A stretch of DNA of 64,000 bases. Source: Forficula auricularia (taxonomy: Eukaryota; Arthropoda; Insecta; Dermaptera; Forficulidae). Position numbers and translations under genes: made by a program. The notes beneath the pieces are model-generated. The model did no database searches and had not been told where the DNA came from. It saw only the letters and a program-made list of their open reading frames with translations. The stretch is taken from NCBI GenBank assembly GCA_024734495.1, contig JALMQS010000055.1, positions 7,187,386-7,251,385 on the forward strand. The letters run 5' to 3'. Each line of letters begins with the position of its first letter. The stretch's first letter is position 1. This document shows positions 22,038 to 32,819 of this stretch, piece by piece.

Positions 22038-22756
22038 CAGGGTATGGTCAAGTATTGTAATCGTGCATGAAAAAAGTGTTTTTTTTCCTTCTTTTCAAAA
22101 TATCTCAAAAACGGCTGGAACTATTTTGATTAAAAAAAATTGAGCGAAACCATGGCATTTCTCTCTACAAAAAAGCTCTAATAAGTGAACATCGAAAAAA
22201 TTATATTTTTCGAAATAATAATTGTTTTGTCAAAATGTCTGTTAGTTAGTCTGCCTGGTTGTCTGGTTGTCCGGTTGTCCGGTTGTCTGGTTGTCTGTCC
22301 GTTAGTCTGTGCGTTACCAAATTTTTGTGGACGAGCTAGCTCATAAACTAGTTTGAATATAGAAAAAGATGGAGTTTTGGTCCACTGAGATTAAGAGCTG
22401 ATTAGATTTTGGTGCATATAGACGCAAAATTAAGGGGGGGGGGGGTTAAAAATTAAAAATCTAGGCCATTTGAGCAAACTCAACCAAATTTTGTATACAT
22501 AATCAGTGCACCCCCAGAAGACTAAAAATGCAAAAACTAACCGCTCAAAATGGGGGGGGGGGGGTGTAGGGTCAAAAAATGAAAATCTTGGCCATTTACC
22601 AAACTCAACCAAATCTTGTATACATAATCAGTGGGACCCCAGAAGTATAAAAATTCAAAAACTAACCCCCTCCTACATGAATATAAATAATTTTAGGGGC
22701 CAGGTTGTATGTCAAAGTCAAGTGGATGGCCACATCAGAACACGTCAGCTTATTTC
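22038..22756 (+). mobile_element. ACAGGGTATGGTC-type non-autonomous element with tandem array
   Basis: It begins CATACAGGGTATGGTCAAG and ends near CCAGGTTGTATGTCAAAGTC and AGAACACGTCAGCTTATTT. The same unit occurs inverted at 40203-40979. The interior carries short TCTGGTTGTC repeats (22250-22300) and the GGGTCAAAA minisatellite. No coding sequence. Confidence 0.65.
22433..22676 (+). repeat. Minisatellite-like array, copy 2
   Basis: Two and a half units with G runs of 11-12, then GTCAAAAAATGAAAATCT and CCAAATCTTGTATACATAAT. Same family as 10362-10755 and 40303-40625. Frames through it are artefacts of the repeat. Confidence 0.75.
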
Positions 22757-23432
22757 ACAGCATGTTTTGGTTGAGATTTCTCTTGCTGCTATCGCTGAGC
22801 TTATTGTATATTAAAATTATTATTATTAATAATAAATACGAATTTAAAAATAAGAATTATAAGTCTAATTTTTTTTTGTAATAAATATATGTGTTATAAT
22901 TTATACTTTTGATCAAATTACACAAATTCAAATAACTTAGTATAGGTAGGTAATCATTAATAATAACAATAAACTTTTTTCCCATATTTTATATTAAATA
23001 ATGGCTACAATTGCAACAAAGAGTAGTATTTAAAACAACAAGAGTAGAGTATATTCTATATCAATTTAAAATGATTTACTTATCAATTTTTAGTGTTTTG
23101 TGCTTTTTTTACTACCGATTTTTATTATTTTAAACTGAGTTGTCAAATGTCCTACTGGGATGTGTTATAAAACTTCAAATGTCCTACTTTGTCTATCTAA
23201 ATATCTGGTCACCCTTCTATTCTTTGTAAAGAATTTTGATTCCAATAATTGGCGTAATATGAGTTTGTTTAAAATTTAGTAAAATTGCATTCATTTCATA
23301 AAAAAAGAACTAACTAAAGGAGGTCAATGGACTAAATTTAGCTATTTAAGATTGAAGTTAAGAGTAGTAGAAATAAGTCGATGGTTGGTGTTGTTAGACC
23401 AGTTTCAACATGTAGATACTTTAATTTTATCA
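22757..23432. other. AT-rich region
   Basis: No gene recognised. Confidence 0.35.
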
Positions 23433-23946
23433 TCATCATTGAGTATACAGTCCTAAGACTGGTTTGATGCAACAATCCGTCTCCACTCGACTCTGTCCCC
23501 CGCCAGCTGTTTGACCTCTCTAAATGTCTGGCATCCCATATCCCCAATTATTTGGTTGAAATATTCTAATCTGGGTCTTCCCTTCCGCTTTTCTTTCCCA
23601 CCTCCCCTCCAAGATATCCCTAAGCAGTCCCACATGTCTCAGTGTGTGCCCCATCATCTGACCTCTTCTCTTCTTCAGACTCTTCCACAAGGTTCTTCTT
23701 TTCTCCGATTCTTCCAAGAACTTCTTCATTTGTAATTTTATCCATCCATTTGATATTCATCATTCTTCTGTAGCACCACATTTCGAAAGCCTCTAATCTC
23801 TTTCCCTCCGCTTTTCTAATTGTCCAGGTTTCACACCCGTACATGGCTATGCTCCATACATATGTCTTCAATAGCAACTTCCTGTTTTCTAAGCTTAATT
23901 TTATAATAATAAAAAAATCACAAAAATAATATTGTAAAGCACTCAA
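23433..23946 (-). pseudogene. RTE-like LINE, C-terminal fragment of the reverse transcriptase ORF
   Basis: Reading on the minus strand from 23946: LLLKTYVWSIAMYGCETWTI, then FEMWCYRRMMNIKW and TNEEVL, which is the region downstream of the RT domain in RTE/L1-like insect LINEs. The frame then shifts to KKRRGQMMGHTLRHVGLL and again to KRKGRPRLEY. At least two frameshifts are needed, so it is dead. The 3' end at about 23433 is ATGATGATG-like, as in RTE tails. 5' truncated; RT catalytic motifs lie outside the fragment. Confidence 0.8.
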
Positions 23947-24057
23947 ATAGATTAAATTAAAATTTTTGAGGCATTCATGTTGAATATATTTTTCAATATA
24001 TATTTTTGGAAAGCCTAAATAACATTTTCTACCTTGATAAAATTACATTAAAATTAA

Positions 24058-24715
24058 TCTTCTTTTTAACAGATTTCATTTTTTTTTATGTCTATGTTAC
24101 CTCAAATCTCTGCCAATTGTGAATCGATTTTGAAAAAAAAATTTGCATTGGGTTCAGTCTACCTTCCGATTGGTCTCGTTTTTTTCATTGGTATTAGACC
24201 TTTTTTGTTAGGTTTGTTCAGGCCTAACTTCTTTGTTTATGAACAAATGATTCTTTTTTATTGGAAAGGGGTATCTTAGGGATGGTGCCATATTAATTTG
24301 GTCAAGTTCTGATGATATGATCACTAAAAAGAGAAAAATAAAAATAATTTTTAAGAAAAAATAAAACCGACTTCAAAAAAATTAAACGCAACAAATAAAA
24401 TACACTAAAAGGTATAAGATAATTATTATCTTATTTAGTTACAACTAAACGACGAAATATTAACATGAAATTACTTTTTGAAGTCGGTTGCAAACAAACT
24501 ATACCTATAAGAGAGCGTACCCGCCAAACGTACTAAGTACGATCCGTCGAGTGCGATTCATAAAATGTATATGTTTGGCACCGACTTCAAAAAGTAATTT
24601 CATGTTAATATTTCGTCGTTTAGTTGTAACTAAATAAGATAATAATTATTTTATACCTTTTACTGTATTTTATTTGTTGCATTTAATTTTTGAAGTCGGT
24701 TTTATTTTTTCTTAA
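24058..24715 (+). repeat. CCGACTTC-type dispersed repeat, copy 2
   Basis: It carries the same blocks as copy 1 (GCATTGGGTTCAGTCTA, TTGGTCAAGTTCTGATGATA) and the palindromic module (24365-24700) around GTACGTTTGGCGGG in reverse orientation relative to its flanks. Short frames are repeat-derived. Confidence 0.75.
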
Positions 24716-24739
24716 AAATTATTATTATGCATGCACAAT

Positions 24740-24966
24740 ACCTACACGATTCCATGTGTCGGCGATTACTATTGATAGTATCCACTCCATTGTAATTTTC
24801 CTGGGGAACTTTTTCACAGAGGTTGTTTCCCATTGTCTTCCCCTGGATATAGTGAGGCGCCTTGGTTTTTTGACAAAGATGAAAGTTGTTCTGAATATTG
24901 CGAGATTCGATCCCGAGTAAATTAGATTCGAAGTTAAACGCCTTAGCCACTACTCTATCGGCGCCT
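24740..24966 (-). repeat. SINE-like repeat with tRNA-derived head
   Basis: On the minus strand it starts GGCGCCGATAGAGTAGTGGC (A-box part) with a B-box-like GGGATCGAATCTC, then a body containing CAGAACAACTTTCATCTTTG and GGGAAACAACCTCTGTG. Body and head recur at 29166-29470, where a MITE has split them, and the body also at 25585-25690. Confidence 0.6.
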
Positions 24967-25584
24967 TAAAATGAATAATTTACATTAATTTCAAATGAGT
25001 TTTATAGAGAAATCTAGTACTTTACCGAAATCCCATTCAAAAGACTAGGGCCCTCTTTTTCATTTTTTTCATGTTAATTTAATTCATTTTACAATCCACT
25101 ACTTACCCCTTTTCTATTTACAAATTAAAATTTAACAGCAGGTGTTTCATTAAAGTGTTTATGTAGATAGAAGTGTGTGTGTGAATGGGGGTGTATCAAC
25201 GTGATGGATTGTCCCGATTGGACTTACGCCCTTTCTCTCTTTCCAAAGGCGTCACAGAGTCCAAATTCAACCCCCAGCGGGGTCCCTTTAGGCCCCAGAG
25301 GATTTGTGACAAGATTAACAAACACCCAAACACCTTCACACATATACACACCCACATATCTATCTGTTAGATTTCTACTACTGGAGATTGACAGAGCAAG
25401 AGTGAGTGAATAAAAGCATAGGCGTTGGGGAGGAATGAATGGGGTGCGTCTATTGTCCAAGATCAAAGCTTCCATTATCATGATTGATAGCTCAATGAGT
25501 CATTAATGCTTCGGAATTTTGATATCCGGGATAATGTCAACGGAATATTATACTTTCTAATCAATCTGTACTTTATAAGATTTA
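24967..25584. other. Single-copy, moderately GC-rich region
   Basis: 25130-25500 is not repeated and shows open frames of 60-85 codons on both strands at once, which suggests composition rather than coding. No domain recognised. Confidence 0.35.
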
Positions 25585-25679
25585 TAATTTTCATCTTTGT
25601 CAAAAATGCAATTCGCCTTACTACACTACAATCAAGGGAAAGGCAATGGAAACAACACCTGTGAATTTTTTTCTAGATT

Positions 25680-25725
25680 CTACGAGACTGATGAAGATGT
25701 CAAAAAAATCGTAAGTTTTGTATTG
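25680..25725 (+). ncRNA. Hammerhead-like relic in left arm
   Basis: CTGATGA at 25688-25694 is preceded by ACGAGA and followed by GATGTC and a loop, but the GAAAC box is changed to GTAAG. The partner on the right arm keeps GAAAC. Likely inactive. Confidence 0.4.
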
Positions 25726-25781
25726 TTCTGAGAATCTTTTGTTTATCGCCTCACATACCTAAATAATACCTACATTAGATA

Positions 25782-27066
25782 GCACATGGGCTGAAAAATC
25801 CCGGGCCTAACACATACATTGCGCTAGCTTTTTTGAATTCACCTCTTTTTCAGTTAGTACCAACCTTCAAAAGACAGCTGTCAAAATTTCATGATATTCT
25901 ATTCATTAGTTTGTGAGTTATTGTGCTAAGAGTGACGCTTTTCAGAGCAATGGATCAAAAACAATTTCGTGTTTTAATTTTATACTGCTTCTTGATGGGA
26001 AAAAATACCGTTCAAGCGAAGCAATGGCTTGAAAAGTGTTATGGGAACTCCTCTCCATCAGAAACAACAATAAAACGTTGGTTTGCTGACTTCAAACGTG
26101 GTCGTAGGGACACCGATGATGCAGAACGCAGTGGACGTCCAAATGAGGCGGTAACACCAGAAAACATCAAAAAAATCCACAAAATCGTTTTGAATGATCG
26201 AAAAGTGAAGCTGCGTGAGTTAGCTGACTGACATCGTAAAGATATCAAAAGAACGTGTTGGCTTTATATTACATTAGCATTTGAGTATGAGAAAGCTCTG
26301 TTCAAAGTGGGTGCCGCGCTTGCGCACTGTTGACCAAAAACAACAACGTGTTGATGATTCTGAGCAGTGTTTGGACATGTTTAAACGTAACAAACCGGAA
26401 TTTTTGCGTCGATATGTGACAATGGATGAAACATGGATCCATCACTTCACTCCGGAATCAAAAAGATCGTCATCTGAGTGGACAGCAGCTGATGAACCTC
26501 GTCCAAAGCGCCCAAAAGCACAACAATCGGCTGGAAAGGTTATGGCCTCGGTATTTTGTAATGTGCGTGGTGTAATATTCATCGACTATCTTGAGAAGGG
26601 AAATAGCATCAACAGTGAATATTATATAGCGCTATTAGAGCGTTTGAAGGCCGAAATTGCAAAGAAACGGCCCCATTTGAAGAAGAAAAAGTGCTGTTTC
26701 ATCAAGACAACGCACCATGTCACAAGTCAATCAAAACAATGGCAAAACTACATGAATTGAACTTCGAATTGCTCCCACATCCACCGTATTCACCAGATTT
26801 GGCTCCCAGCGACTACTGGCTGTTCACAGACCTCAAAAAAATGCTCCCCGGTAAGAAGTTTCGCATGAATGAACAGGTTATCGCTGAAACTGAGGCCTAT
26901 TTTGAGGCAAATGATAAATAATTCTACAAAAGTGGTATCGAAATGTTAGAGCGGCGCTGGAATGATTGTGTTGCTCTTGATGGAGATTAGGTTGATAAAT
27001 AAAGCTAATTGTGAACAAAAAAAACATGTTTTCTTTGTTAGGCCCGGGACTTTTCAGCCCATGTGT
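25782..27066 (+). mobile_element. Near full-length Himar-like mariner element
   Basis: The element has inverted ends GCACATGGGCTGAAAAATCC and the complement of ACACATGGGCTGAAAAGTCC, flanked by TA at 25780-25781 and 27067-27068. Length 1285 bp is that of a complete mariner. The opposite palindrome arm (around 29035-29075) preserves the sequence without the insertion. Confidence 0.92.
25950..26990 (+). pseudogene. Irritans-group mariner transposase, two frameshifts and two stops
   Basis: The start MDQKQFRVLILYCFLMGKN matches the usual N-terminus of irritans-group (Himar-like) transposases; the frame extends 9 codons further upstream but this ATG is the family start. A tandem TGAC duplication at 26225-26232 shifts the frame after RELAD; a TAG follows at 26275. 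The next frame reads MRKLCSKWVPR, VTMDETWIHHF (first D) and GKVMASVF. A 1-bp loss near 26690 restores the first frame with LFHQDNAPCH (second D) and, 34 residues later, the third D in SPDLAPSDYW. A TAA at 26919 precedes the natural end at 26990. All three catalytic Asp codons survive, so decay is by a few lesions only. Confidence 0.92.
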
Positions 27067-27844
27067 TATATAAGGCGGATATAATTTCCACCATATTTCA
27101 AAATACTTTAACAAAGTTTCACTTAATTCTGACTATTTGAGAAATATCAAAAGAATAAGTTTTCGACGCGTTCATGGGCGCCTCTTGAAGTTATGCAATC
27201 AAAATTCCTAATCGTAGTTTTTTGTTTACTGAATTAACAGGGATTAATTTATTTAGATAAACTAAAACTAATTTAATTGAAGGTTATAAACATGTGGTGT
27301 GTCAACCACCCAGTTTATATTTACAATCACTTTTTTAAACAAATATTTTCAAATTTACTAAAGAAAAGAGGATGTCAACTCATAAAGAGAAATCAATGAG
27401 GTTGTCCTCTTCTTGATGCAAATATCCATAGTATACATATAAACGTTCTTAATCGAGTATGGTGCTTGAAGAAGAATCTCTTTACATCAAAATTTTCTAC
27501 AATTTTCCCACATACTACTCATTTTAAAAATCATTTCAAGGGTGTAAATTTGAGATTATACTGGTCGACAAAAATTTCTACTGTAAACCTAACAATTGAT
27601 ACCAGTAGAGTTTTATAGGCTGAATATCATGCAATTTCCCCATTTATTACAACAGGTCAGAGTTTTGAGATATTATCGGTCAAAACGACGAAAAAGGCCA
27701 TTTTGACCTATTTTCAAGTCCCATTAGATATTCAACAGCAATATTTGAAATCAAAATATTTTGTTCACCTAATAAGAAACAGATACCTCTTTGATTCTCA
27801 AATTACCACTTGTTTTTAGCTCAATTAGAACTTGAGTTATAACT

Positions 27845-28595
27845 AAAAAAATTTTAAGAAAAAAATAAAAACCGACTTCAAAAAATTAAGTGCAACAAAT
27901 ATAAAAATACACTAAAAGGTATAAAATAATTATTATCTTGTTTAGTTACAACTAAACGACGAAATATTAACACGAAATTACTTTTTAAAGTCGGTGCCAA
28001 ACAAACTATACCTATAAGCGAGCGTACCCGCCAAACGTACTAAGTAAGATCCGTCGAGTGCGATTCATAAAAGGTATATGTTTGGCACCAACTTCAAAAA
28101 GTAATTTCGTGTTAATATTTCGTCGTTTAGTTGTAACTAAATAAGATAATAATTATTTTATACCTTTTTAGTGTATTTTTTATATTTGTTGCACTTTGAA
28201 GTTTTTTTATTTTTTCTTAAAAATTTTTATTTTTCTCTTTTTAGTGATGTTATTAATAGTGATTATATCATCAGAACTTGACCAAATTAATATGACACCA
28301 TCCCTAAGACACCCCCTTTCGGATAAAAAAAGAACCATCGAAATCGGTTCATAAACAAAGAGGTTAGGTCTAAACAAACCTAAACAAACCTAATAAAAAA
28401 GGTCTAATACCTATGAAAAAAAATCGAAAAAAAATGGGTCCAATCGGAAGCTAGACTGGACCCAATGCAAAAAAAATTTTCAAAATCGGTTGACAATTGG
28501 CGGAGATATGAGGTAACATAGGCACAAAAAAAAAAAAAAAAAAAAAAAAGTTCAATCGAATAGAGAACCTCCTCCTTTTTGAAGTCGGTTAAAAA
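27845..28595 (-). repeat. CCGACTTC-type dispersed repeat, copy 3, at the palindrome centre
   Basis: An inverted copy of the 19012-19975 repeat with the palindromic module at 27870-28210. It ends GAAGTCGGTTAAAAAC at 28595 and carries a long A run at 28529-28550. It occupies the loop of the 25.6-29.3 kb palindrome. Confidence 0.75.
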
Positions 28596-29107
28596 CTAAG
28601 ACCATATGTTTTTATCTGTGTTTATTATCCTTTATAATCACGTAATTTTACTTTTTCAGTTACAACTAGAGGTCTAATTGAGCTAAAACCATACTCGATT
28701 AAGAATGTCTGCATCAAGAAGACAGCCTAATTGATTTCTCTTTATGAGTTGACATCCTCTCGTGATATTATTTACTAAATTTGGAAATGCTTGTTTAAAC
28801 AAGTGATTGTAAATGGAAGCTGGGTGGTTCATATAACATATGATTATGCCTCAATTTAATTAGCTTTGGTTTATCTAAATAAATTATTCCCTGCTAATTC
28901 TGTAAACAAAATAAACTGCGACTAGGAACTTTGATTGCATAACTTCAAGGGGCTCCCATGAACTCGTCGAACAATGATTCTTTTAATATTTCTCAAATAG
29001 TTAGAATTAATTGAAACTTTGTCAAAGTATTTTGAAATATAGTGGAAACCGTATCCGCCTTCTATATAATGTTGGTATTTTTTAGGTGTGTGAGGCTATA
29101 TACAAAA

Positions 29108-29165
29108 AATGCTCAGAACAATACAGTTTCGATTTATTTTGAAATCTTTATCAGTCTCGTAGAAT
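29108..29165 (-). ncRNA. Hammerhead-like relic in right arm
   Basis: On the minus strand: CTGATAA (one change from CTGATGA), helix II AGATTT/AAATC, GAAAC, then TGTA. Helix I pairing is weak. The partner on the left arm has the intact CTGATGA box, so the ancestral arm probably had a full core. Confidence 0.45.
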
Positions 29166-29252
29166 CTAGAAAAAATTTTCACAGCTGTCGTTTCCCATTT
29201 ATAGATTTAGTAAGGGGCGTTTTTTTTTGACAAAGATGAAAATTGTTCTGAC

Positions 29253-29400
29253 TTAGGGCCGGTTGTATGTTGCAACGTAAATGCTTTTTACAAGTGACAA
29301 AGGGTAAATGGCAAATGGAGGGCCTGGTGTGCCTCCATTTACCATCTACCCTTTCTCACTTGTAAAAAACATTTACTTTGCGACATACAACCGGCCCTAA
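29253..29400. mobile_element. Foldback MITE with TTAGGGCCGGTTGTATGT ends
   Basis: A nearly perfect palindrome of 148 bp: TTAGGGCCGGTTGTATGT at left and ACATACAACCGGCCCTAA at right, with AAATGCTTTTTACAAGTGA arms inside. GAC occurs on both flanks, a possible 3-bp target duplication. The related SINE at 24740-24966 lacks it and so shows the empty site. Confidence 0.8.
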
Positions 29401-29470
29401 GACGAGATTCGATCCGAGTAAACTAGAACGGAAGTCAAACGCTTTAGCCACTGCTCTACTGGCCCATTTA
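29401..29470 (-). repeat. tRNA-derived SINE head split from its body by a MITE
   Basis: On the minus strand GCCAGTAGAGCAGTGGCTAA followed by a GGATCGAATCTC B-box-like segment, collinear with 24898-24966. Confidence 0.55.
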
Positions 29471-29809
29471 AAGAGATATTAGGACATTCTAATTTGAAAT
29501 GAAATCTACCTGTACTCATTGGTATAATAAATTAAAATAAACTGATGTCACATAACTTTACCATAAATCTGCCCTCTCTCTTAGTTCTATTGTAAATATT
29601 ATTTTTTTCGATTTTTGTTTGAAAATTATATTATTTTAAATTATGAACCTCTCCCTTTTGGCTCACTATCAATTTCACAAAGTGAGTCATTTTCATAAGG
29701 TCGTATAGGGTACATATGCCAAATTTCGTATACATCGTTCAAAGGGTTCAGTAATTTTATTGAGAGCTTTATTTTTTAATCCTCCCACTCATTTTGATTC
29801 CCGAAATAA
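29471..29809. other. AT-rich region
   Basis: Nothing recognised. Confidence 0.3.
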
Positions 29810-30245
29810 TTAAGGACTTTCTTTTTATTATAAAACCCGTTTAAAATAAATTTCAGCTAATTTAGTATGTTATATTGAACATTTTATAATTTTATTTTTG
29901 AAGCCAAATGTCCGTCTGTCCGTCTGTCAGAGCAGTGTAACTCATAAACTAAATAGGATAAAATCTTGAAATTTAAAAATAAGATAAACTTGAAACTTTG
30001 AAGTTATTAGTATTCATTTTAACGCAAATCAAAGATTATTATAAGACTCGTTTAAAGTAAATTTCAGCTAATTTACTATATTAGATTGAACATTTTATAA
30101 TTTTAATTTTTTAAAGTCAAATGTCTGGCCGTCTGTCAGAGCAGTGTAGCTCATAAAGTAAATAGGATAAAAACCAGAAATTAAATAAGATAAACTTGAA
30201 ACTTAAAAGTTATAAGTATTCGTTTTAACGCAAATGAAAAATCTT
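29810..30245 (+). repeat. Tandem duplication of a 220-bp unit
   Basis: Two units share TTTCAGCTAATTTA, GAACATTTTATAATTTTA, GTCTGTCAGAGCAGTGTA and AAATAGGATAAAA. TCCGTCTG repeats in this context are common in dispersed insect repeats. No coding frame. Confidence 0.65.
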
Positions 30246-31424
30246 ATTAAAATTTCAATTGAATGATTATTTTGTTGGGGCACATATTTTATGTGGTGTC
30301 AAAAATAAAAAATAATTTTATATCATTAAATTTAAGGTATTCTTGTAAATATATTTTTAAGTAGAATTTTAGCCTTGATTTTTTAAAATTTAGTTTGATT
30401 TAAGATGGTAGTTAGAGAGAGTTCCAAACATAGTAAGTGGGGTCCAAGTGTACCTGAGGGGCCCGAGGGGTATTTTAGAAAAAATATGCGTAGTGTGACC
30501 AAATTTTCCACTTTATAAAAAACACATACTTATTCCATAATAAGAATTTTGGGCCCCAGGCCCGAAATTTCTTACGGAAGCCATGTTTCAAAAAAGGCGT
30601 TTTTAGGAGATTTTTAAATTATGAAAAGTTTTCACAAATTCATTCATTCTGTTCTTTTCAACGACAAATAACTACAAAATATATATCTCAAGTATTTTGT
30701 TAGATAGATAGGGTTCGGTTATACGATTCGACTCGCACTTGGCCGGTTTATTTATTTCCATATTAAATAGCAAGAACTTTATATTATTTACGTATATATT
30801 TAATATATTTTTTATTTGAAATATTAATGAATTCGCAACTGGCACGAAACCCTCCTCTTGGTAATTTGCACCTTGGCCTCAAGTATGATTTTAATCACAT
30901 GCCAAAAAGTGAAGGGGTATCATTAACGAAGCTGATAAAGAGGCCCTAATGTCCGTGATTAGAAACTAGAGGAGGAGAGCCTAGAATGGTCTCACCTCCC
31001 CCATTTCGTTCCAACCCTTGCCCTTCCCTATTGGATGGATGTACTGCTATAATGTACTCTACTAGAAATGCCGGTCACGGAATTCTTTATGCAGAATTCA
31101 AATTAACCAATTTTGCATAGAATACAACGAAGCCAGAGGGGGATATAGCGAGGAGAGAGCGAATGGTTATTATGGAGTGTTATAATCGTAAAAATTAAAT
31201 AATGCATGTGAAAATTAACATTTAACTATACAAATATATATATATATATATTGAAGATAAAATATTTTGGTTAAAGAGTATATTTGAATTCCTTTAATTG
31301 ATAAAACAAATTAGAGAAAAAATTTGTACTCCCAATCAGATATTTGAGGACATGAGAAATACTAATTGATAGAATAATTATAATTAAAAATATTGATAAT
31401 TATAAAAGTTGTTAATGGGAAATA
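30246..31424. other. AT-rich region, then a single-copy GC-richer island
   Basis: 30390-30750 resembles the 3' part of a dispersed repeat ending CGACTCGCACTTGGCCGG. 30830-31170 is not repeated, is less AT-rich and has no long frame; candidate conserved non-coding DNA. Confidence 0.35.
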
Positions 31425-32145
31425 AGGACTATATTATTTATGCAGATAATTTATATTTTATTGCCAACGTTTCATCAACTTTGTTGACTCCTTCAAGGCT
31501 CTAAAAAGTGATAAGGCCTCAATTAATACAGATTATAACATTTTTCAAATCAAAATAAAAATTGATCTCAAAAACCAGTTCAATACACACAAAAACAAAT
31601 TAATAGTCACAAAGAATTCATTTTACAAACCAAATAGTTATCTTCACTGCATATTTGTCATTTTTATAATTATACGTTCTTAGTAAACATAACAAGGCAA
31701 GTCATTAACATCTATCAGATTGAAATTTTTTTTGTGTTTTTTTGGTGTTTTTCGTTTTTTGAGAAAAAATAAAATAAAATAAATGTATATATAGAAAAGG
31801 ACAAAGAAAGATATTTTTAAGTTAAAAACAATTTCAATCTGATTGATGTTAATGATTGCCTTGTTATGTTTACTAAGAAAGAATAATTATAAAAATTACA
31901 AATATGCAGGAAAAATAACTATTTGCTATGTAAAATGTATTTTTTGGGTATATTAATTTGATTTATGTATGTATTGAAGTGGTTTTTGAGATCAATTTTG
32001 ATTTTAATTTGAAAAATGTTATAATCTGAATTAATTGAGGCCTTATCACTTTTAAGAGCCCTGAAGAAGTTAACAAAGTTGATGAAACGTTGGCAATAAA
32101 ATATAAATTATCTGCATCAAAAATATAGTTCTTATTTTTCGATAA
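31425..32145. mobile_element. Palindromic hammerhead element (GATGAAACGTTGGC family)
   Basis: The left arm from AATAAGGACTATATTATT through TTGCCAACGTTTCATC mirrors the right arm GATGAAACGTTGGCAA through ATATAGTTCTTATT. The arms remain complementary inward past GGTTTTTGAGATCAATTTT to AACATAACAAGGCAA. The right-arm hammerhead motif is intact at 32061; the left one (minus, 31462-31502) has CTTGAAGG instead of CTGAAGA. 720 bp, no coding sequence. Confidence 0.75.
32050..32100 (+). ncRNA. Hammerhead ribozyme-like motif
   Basis: CTGAAGA (32061-32067), one unpaired A, helix II GTTAAC/GTTGAT around AAA, GAAAC (32084-32088) and GTT, then GGC. GCC just before the core pairs with this GGC for helix I. 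Helix III would be ACGT, which can pair only between two molecules or across a dimer. The cleavage triplet would be GTT. Confidence 0.5.
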
Positions 32146-32425
32146 CCACTTTAATAATTTAATCGATTGACATAACTAATCAAAATATGATAAATGATGT
32201 CAAACATTCGAAAGAATAGCCTCTAACAAATAAATTATGTATTCACCAGTGGCGGGCGGTGACTTTTCAACCAGGGGATGCTGTCCAAAAAATAGACCTT
32301 CAATTTTTTAAATTTTATTTTATTCTTCGCTTCTTTTTGCAAAATTTATAATATAAATAAATAATTCATAAATGTATCATCGAATTTTTTTTAATTTTTT
32401 TTCAAATTTACCTTTAGCTTTTTTT
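32146..32425. other. AT-rich spacer with CCAGTGGCGGGCGGTGACT block
   Basis: The block at 32249-32290 resembles a DNA-transposon terminus, but no partner is assigned with confidence. Confidence 0.3.
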
Positions 32426-32680
32426 GCAACGAAATTTTCTCTGGGAGAGACGGACTGGTAGAAATTTTAATTGAATGTAATGGAAGGCAGCCCAGAGGTA
32501 GTCAGGAAACCCTGAAGAAGGAGGAAAAAATCCTCCGAAACGTCGGTTTGAAAGGAAAGGAGGAAGGATTCCAATAAATTACACCTTATTGTATATGTGT
32601 TAATCTTTTCTTTCCTCACTACCTCTGGGCTGCATTCCATTACATTCAATTTTAACTTTAGATTTTTTATCAATTGATAT
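32426..32680. mobile_element. Hammerhead element (GACGGACTGGTAGAA family) with short inverted ends
   Basis: GAGACGGACTGGTAGAA precedes AATTGAATGTAATGGAAGG, which recurs inverted at 32640-32665 with CAGCCCAGAGGTAG / CTACCTCTGGGCTG. A plus-strand hammerhead motif sits between. The palindrome at 42838-43219 is a fuller, two-motif version of the same family. A minus-strand frame at 32467-32754 is repeat sequence. Confidence 0.7.
32507..32549 (+). ncRNA. Hammerhead ribozyme-like motif, intact
   Basis: Helix I AAACC (32507-32511) pairs perfectly with GGTTT (32545-32549). Between them: CTGAAGA, one A, helix II GGAGG/CCTCC with a 7-base A-rich loop, GAAAC (32537-32541) and GTC (32542-32544). Cleavage is predicted after 32544. 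Helix III is the self-complementary ACGT without a loop, suggesting activity as a dimer, as reported for minimal hammerheads of Penelope-like elements. Confidence 0.6.
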
Positions 32681-32819
32681 TTAAACAGAGCGGATAATCT
32701 AAATTCAATTAAGCTTCTTCTGGTGATGTTCCAATTCTTTTCATTTAAAAACACTTTAAATAATTTTTTGTATTTTTTTCTAAATAGTTTGCAAAAAAAA
32801 ACAAAAATTAAAAAAAAAA

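Larger units (their letters stand above)
25585..29251. mobile_element. 3.7-kb palindromic element interrupted by mariner and by a CCGACTTC repeat
   Basis: The left arm is 25585-25781 plus 27067 to about 27480; the right arm is about 28620-29251. Matching landmarks in opposite orientation are CATCTTTGTCAAAAA, TAGATTCTACGAGACTGAT, the GGATATAATTTCCAC / GTGGAAACCGTATCC pair, TTTACTAAAGAAAAGAGGATG, and CTTAATCGAGTATGG near the centre. Both arms hold hammerhead relics. 8500-8830 is a further copy of the arm. The element is non-coding; the short frames in the right arm are not genes. Confidence 0.75.

Noticed and set aside
23338..23947. Host protein-coding gene on the minus strand
   Set aside because: The pieces in three frames match the C-terminal part of RTE-like LINE proteins and end in an ATG-rich tail.
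32467..32754. 95-codon minus-strand gene
   Set aside because: It crosses the inverted ends and hammerhead motif of a repeat that is also present at 42.8 kb.
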